DNA of 64,000 nt, taken from assembly GCF_036588685.1 (NCBI RefSeq), contig NC_086386.1, forward strand, positions 19,178,931-19,242,930, read 5' to 3'. Each line of letters opens with the position of its first letter. Position 1 is the first letter of the stretch. The notes under the pieces were generated by a model. That model saw only the letters and a program-made list of their open reading frames with translations. It was not told where the DNA came from and made no database searches. This document shows, one piece after another, positions 26,601 through 32,600 of the stretch. A program made the translations under genes and the position numbers. Origin of the DNA: Mytilus trossulus. Taxonomy: Eukaryota; Mollusca; Bivalvia; Mytilida; Mytilidae.

Positions 26601-29600
26601 ATCCTGATTGTGACCTTTAAATTTCATTTACCAACATTCTAACTGCACATATTTATGGAATCGTAGAAATATATTCCAGAGATTTTGAACTTTAAATTTC
26701 ATTTACCAACATTCTAACAGCACATATTTATGGAATTATAGATAACATATTCAAAAGTTCCTGTCTCGTTATAAAATTTCCTTGATACATGTTGTTTGCT
26801 AACACATAGGTTCTCTATGTATGTGAACAATTCCTAAAAAGAAATAATGCAAACCATGGATGTAATGATGTTGAGAACAATGAATTAAGAATTTCAAAAA
26901 AAATATCACCATTTATAGGAACAAACTTGATTTGTTTTGTTAAGGATAACACGAGTGATGTCACTAGTCTGTGAAATCATTTGTCGTCAATGAAACTCAT
27001 TATAGAATTTTGTTCAATATATTAAAGATAATTATATCTTGATATCTTATTTTTACAGAAGAAAGAACAGTGTGAGCAGAACTGTCCAGGTAAGTATTCT
27101 TATATTTATCAAAGTTGTACATATATCGATGCTAGTTTGGTATGTTTGGTAAGGAAAATGTGTGTATGCTATTTATAGAAAGGTCTTTGATTGGATATAT
27201 ATATATTCTCGAAAATGCACTTGACTTTTGCAAGTGGCTACTACCATGTGAGAGTTTTGTATTATAAGGATAAATGTTTTATGTTCGGTTGAGGTTACGA
27301 ATTAGAACATAAAGTTGGTTCATAGTCAACCTACATGGCTAAAAATGGAACATAGGAAGCCAAACCAGTTTCGGCTTTCTTTATCTGAAACTAATCATTT
27401 AGAACAATCTAAAAGTGGGTATAATATGCATTAGAAATAAGATCTGAAATGTGCAGATGTATCAGGCAACCGCTTATTGGGATGCTGTCCCTGAATTGGA
27501 AATGTTCAGAAATTTTGAAGTTCTTAGTTAGTATCTTAAATATTAGTATACATAGGGATACTGTACACAGCAATAATGTTAAGCAAAGTAAGATCTATAA
27601 ATATATCAAACATGAACAAAATTGTCATTTAACCCCTTTATTGCCCTTTGTAATCAATTTTGAATAATGTTTGGTACATTTTTTACAAATCTACTTGGTA
27701 AAACAGAATTAAACTTAGCCATAATTTTCAATCTTGATTGAAAAATATATTCAATGACCCTATAATCTAGCAAATATTTCTGCCATGACTAAAAATGGAA
27801 CATGGTTTAAACTATAGAAGTTTACAGGAAAATTTTTTTAAAATCCAATTTCAAATGTTGACAACTTCAACACTAATTTTAAACATTTAAAGGCATTTAC
27901 AGCAAACAGACCCTTGGTGAAATTAAGTTTTACTCATAATCATACAACAGACTACATACAATCAAATAATTCTTTTAAAATATCTTGGTTGCAAAGGATA
28001 TTTAAAAATCATTGTGTTTTCGAAATGTAAAAACATTTTTATATGACTATTGTACACGAAATGTAAATATAATAAAATCCATCCCCTCTTCCCCCCCCCC
28101 CCCCCCACAACGCGATTGTATCACGCTTAACAATATAGGTTTTAAAACTTTATACCAGGTCAAACTGGTAGAGATATTCTTGTTGTCATCCACAGCCCTT
28201 TGTATAAAAAGTAAAATTCTAAAAATACTGAACTCCAAGGAAAATTCAAAACGGAAAGTCTTAAGTCAAGTGACAAAATCAATTAATAAAACACAAACGA
28301 ATTAACAACAACTGTCATATTCCTGACTTGCTACAGACATTTACAAATGTATATTGATGCTTGTATAAAGTAAAAAAAAAAGAAAAAAAAACGATCTCGG
28401 GGGGGGGTGGGGGTGGGGGTGGGTCTGAATGGAATTCCCTAAGCAAAAGGCAAAAAGGAAGCACATACACGTCAAACTGATGCATGATGATCCGGCCTGC
28501 CAACTAAGATGGCTTAGAATAGTCTTGTATATAGAGCAAATTCTGACAAGGCCGAAATTGTTCAGAATATTGAGCTCTACCAATCTGATAGTGTTAAGAC
28601 AGAACTGTCAGAAGACTTTATTTAGTAAGGATGGACTTTAAATGTCAAATGTTACCAATAATTGTAATAGTAATAGTAATACTACATAGAAAGAAACTGT
28701 AACTGCATAAGTGATCAGCAACACCATCCTACAAAAAATATTCAAAGTCAAACCGTCAGTCAACTCTTTATTAAATTCATTTTCCTAATATTACGATTTT
28801 AACCAAATACTCAAGTTTTTGCTTATATTCTTAGAAATGATAATATATAGATAGACACTTTAATACGCAAATATGATCAGAAAAGCAATATCTTCAATAA
28901 AGACAAAATAGATAAATTTATCCAACTACTGCGAAATGGACTCATTGTCCTTTTAAGACGAGTTTTATCATATTTTGTTTTGTGTTTTACCTTAAATCAT
29001 TAAATTACATGAGATAGATATACACTTTGAATCACAAAAATGATCAGCAAGACAAGATCAACGAAGAAATCAAATGTAGCCTATAATATTAGCAGACTAT
29101 CACTCTTTTATATAGGAGTGATTGCCCTTAAATAAGGATTTATCTTACCCTCTTTTGTGTTTTGAGCAAAAACTTAAGAAGATAGAGAGAAACTGAACAG
29201 TTTAAATGATCAACAATACAGGATCAGAAAAATACTTGCAACTGATTTTTACTTATGAAGTACATTCTTAGTTTTCAGTGTTTATCTGTAATATGTTTAA
29301 CCGTGCATCTTTTGTGGATAGTTGTCTCATTTGCAATCATACCACATCTTCTTTTTTAAACATTTAGTAGTTGCCTGTTCAAATTCAGCAACCTCTAATT
29401 CAGTGGTTGTCTGTCTATTATATTTTGTTACTTTTGTAAATTGAATTGTTTGAATTATGCAGTTATTTTTTTGTTTAAATCATCTAAAATGTCTGCCCCC
29501 CCCCCCCCCCTCCTTTTCTCCTAAAACGACTTGCATGGGATATAGGCATCTGTCCGTGTGTCTTTTGCTGCCGTTTCCTTTGTACAATTCTTGCCAGATT

Positions 29601-32600
29601 TTTATAAAATTTGTAGGTATATTTCAACATTATCTCGGACAACTTCTACATTTAGTTATGCCCAGAAATTTATAAACTTTCACTGTATGATGATACTAGC
29701 TATATCTGGGAAATGTTTTAAAATGGTGGCCGTTAGTTTTTTTTAAGAGTTATGCCTCTTTGAAATATTGCAATTATGAAAAATTACCTTGCAACATGTA
29801 GCGCTCTTTTTGGTTCTATTCTTGCTAAATTTTATAAACTTATACTATAAGTTGATACCAGAAATGTCTCGGAAAATTATATAAAATGATGGATGAGTCA
29901 TTCCCTTTGGAATTATAAAATATGTGCAACGTTGGGGTATTGGAATTTTATTCTTTTATTTATGTAGGCTAGTTTGTAGCTGACTTAACTGAATAGATTT
30001 GTATCATTGTTGAATGCAATAAAGTCACCTTTATATGCGTACGTCTTTGTCAAGTGATCTCGTGTAGACATTTTTATCTTACCTCATATACATTTCTAGA
30101 AATATGATTGTTTAAAAGCAAACTCGTGAAGACCGTGTATATTCCACATTAGGTTAGAAGGTAGGCGGTGCTTTTCAGTACACAGTTAGTAGAGGTATTA
30201 CGGCCCTTTATAAAAGCAAAACGGTACTGAGAAAAAATATTAATGGTTATAACAGATAAAGAAAGATTGAAATAAATTCATAAAACATATTTAAAGCTAA
30301 CAAGTTGTTATTGTTGGCATTCGTTTTTGAATGATCAATGAAACTATAGTTTCTTAATGTATTGAAGATTTGTACACTATGATAGGTGTTTAGGGGGGAA
30401 AAGACATGTTTGGGGGAGTCGGACGCGTTTGTGGGGACACGTTTCGGAGTGTTAAATATATAAATAGTAAGGCAAATGAATTTGTGATACCAATAACCAT
30501 ATTTTTATTTTCAGGTTTAAGTGAAAATGCTTTAAACCAGATACCAAGTGATATTGAATTGTTGCGTTTTTCAATGAATTGTCCTTCAAGCAGAATGTTT
30601 GAATTAGTTACATATCTTGAAATGTCTAAGGAATGGGATGATACCTCACACAATTATCCAAACGATATAAAACTAGCAAAGTTTATGGTATTATCAAACA
30701 TGAAAGAAAAGAAAAGAAAATTCAAAGCGTTGGAAGAAGCTCTGATCAAAATGAATATATCAACACATGTGTTATGTCAAGTAAGATTTCACAATTAACT
30801 TTACTTGCCTGTCAAAATAGCTTTAAATTGGCTTACATGGCTAAAGTAGAAAATTGAGTTAAAATGCAAATTCAGTCTTAATAAAAAAAAAACTGGAGCA
30901 AACATGTCTCTACCAATTGTCCATATAGATCAAAACTGTAGAAAGGAGTTTTTTGGCCATTTGATGAGAATTTTAACTTTATTTTGGGTTCTGTCTGATG
31001 TGATAAAAATTATAATAGAAAAAAAACATCCTATAGCACAAACAATGATCAGCAAGGCAAGAAATATTTACCTGTCAAATTTTGCCAGATATAGTAAGTA
31101 TACTGTTACTCTATGTAGGAGTAATTGTCACTTAATGGGGATTTGTTTGTACCTCTTTGGTTTTTAGCAAAGTAGAGACTAAAGTTATCAAGAGAAACTA
31201 AATAGACTAAATAAAAAGGATTACAAGACAACAAAACGGATTTCTCGTCATGAGTACTATTCTCTTCTTTTTTGAATATGTACATAGAACAAGGTTGAGT
31301 TATTTGGCCTTGCACCTTCATGTGTTAAGTTGTAAGGGTTTTATCAAATCATAAATTACAAGAAACAATATACTAGTAGTAGTGGTTTAAGTTAAACGCT
31401 GGTAATTCTGTGTTTGGTGCAGGATTTAAGTTTTGAACACCAGTATAGATCAGGGCCATCATGTTCTTCCGCCAATGAATAAGCAAAGCGAACATGTTTG
31501 AATATTACCATTTTAATTTCAATATTTATTATCTTATTCTATCCAAATTACACAAAGGGAAGACATATCTTTGAGTCAACATTTAATTGTTATTTGCAGG
31601 TAAGAAGAGTCAGAAAAGCAGAAACAGGTATGTAAACGTTAATGGAGAGTAACGTATTAGTATAATACATATAAAATGATGTCTATGAAGGAAGTTTAAC
31701 ACAAGTTTCCAGTGAATATTATGCATGTCAAGTAAATAAATTCATGTGCACGGTTTTTATGTACATATTTTACGAATTGCCAAACAAGATGTAATATGAA
31801 ATTTTAAAAAAAATCAAAATTTGGCTATTAATTAACTTTTAAGTTTTGGAATTAAATTTTTACAAATTGTTAGTTTTAAAAGCAAACTACTAGTTGTCTG
31901 CTCTATGGTCGGGTTGGTGTCTCTTTGACATATTCCCCATTTCCATTCTCAATTTTACTAAGCATGGTGGATGGAAGATGATGAGTGACATAAACAAAAC
32001 TGTGATTTTTTTGTTGTGTTCCATGTGTTTACTAAATTTTGTCTTAACAGTTAAATGATTTGTTTTATTACTCTTTTAATTTTTTTTAATCATGCTTTTT
32101 CTTTGGCATATTTGTTGGATGATTACTTATTTTTTTTAAATAGATAATACTTTAAGGTCAATGCATCTCAAAGTTCTGAGAAGACATTTATTTAATAGCA
32201 GACCATTGCATGAGAATATGTAATCAGAACCAAGGAGTCAAAATGCATATGTGTTGGAGTAGAACTTAACCTGTCTTTTATATACAACATATTCATCTTT
32301 TTGTGACATTTGATCAATCATTTCAACATATGTCCTGTTAATGTGTTACCAGCATTCTTTATACATGTGATCAAGTTCTGTTTTTAGTGTGTTTTCGAAA
32401 TGTTACCACCAATAATATATAAAAGATAAACTTATTGATTTTTGGCTCACCTGGTCTCATCACTTGGCGTCCGGCGTCCGGCGTCGTAATTAACTTTTAC
32501 AAAAATCTTTCAGATGAATCGGACAACCTGTTGTTAGGTTGCTGCCCTGAATTGGTAATTTTAAGGAAATTTTGCAAATTTTGGTTATTATCTTGAATAT

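Noticed and set aside
28315-28583. Minus-strand frames with runs of Pro and His-Pro
   Set aside because: Produced by the G-run at 28399-28423 and the neighbouring poly-A; no domain.
30781-30798. Exon 13 read through its donor to the stop at 30796
   Set aside because: The donor GTAAGA is good and exons 14 and 15 continue the protein with a second Death domain; kept only as a possible intron-retention form.
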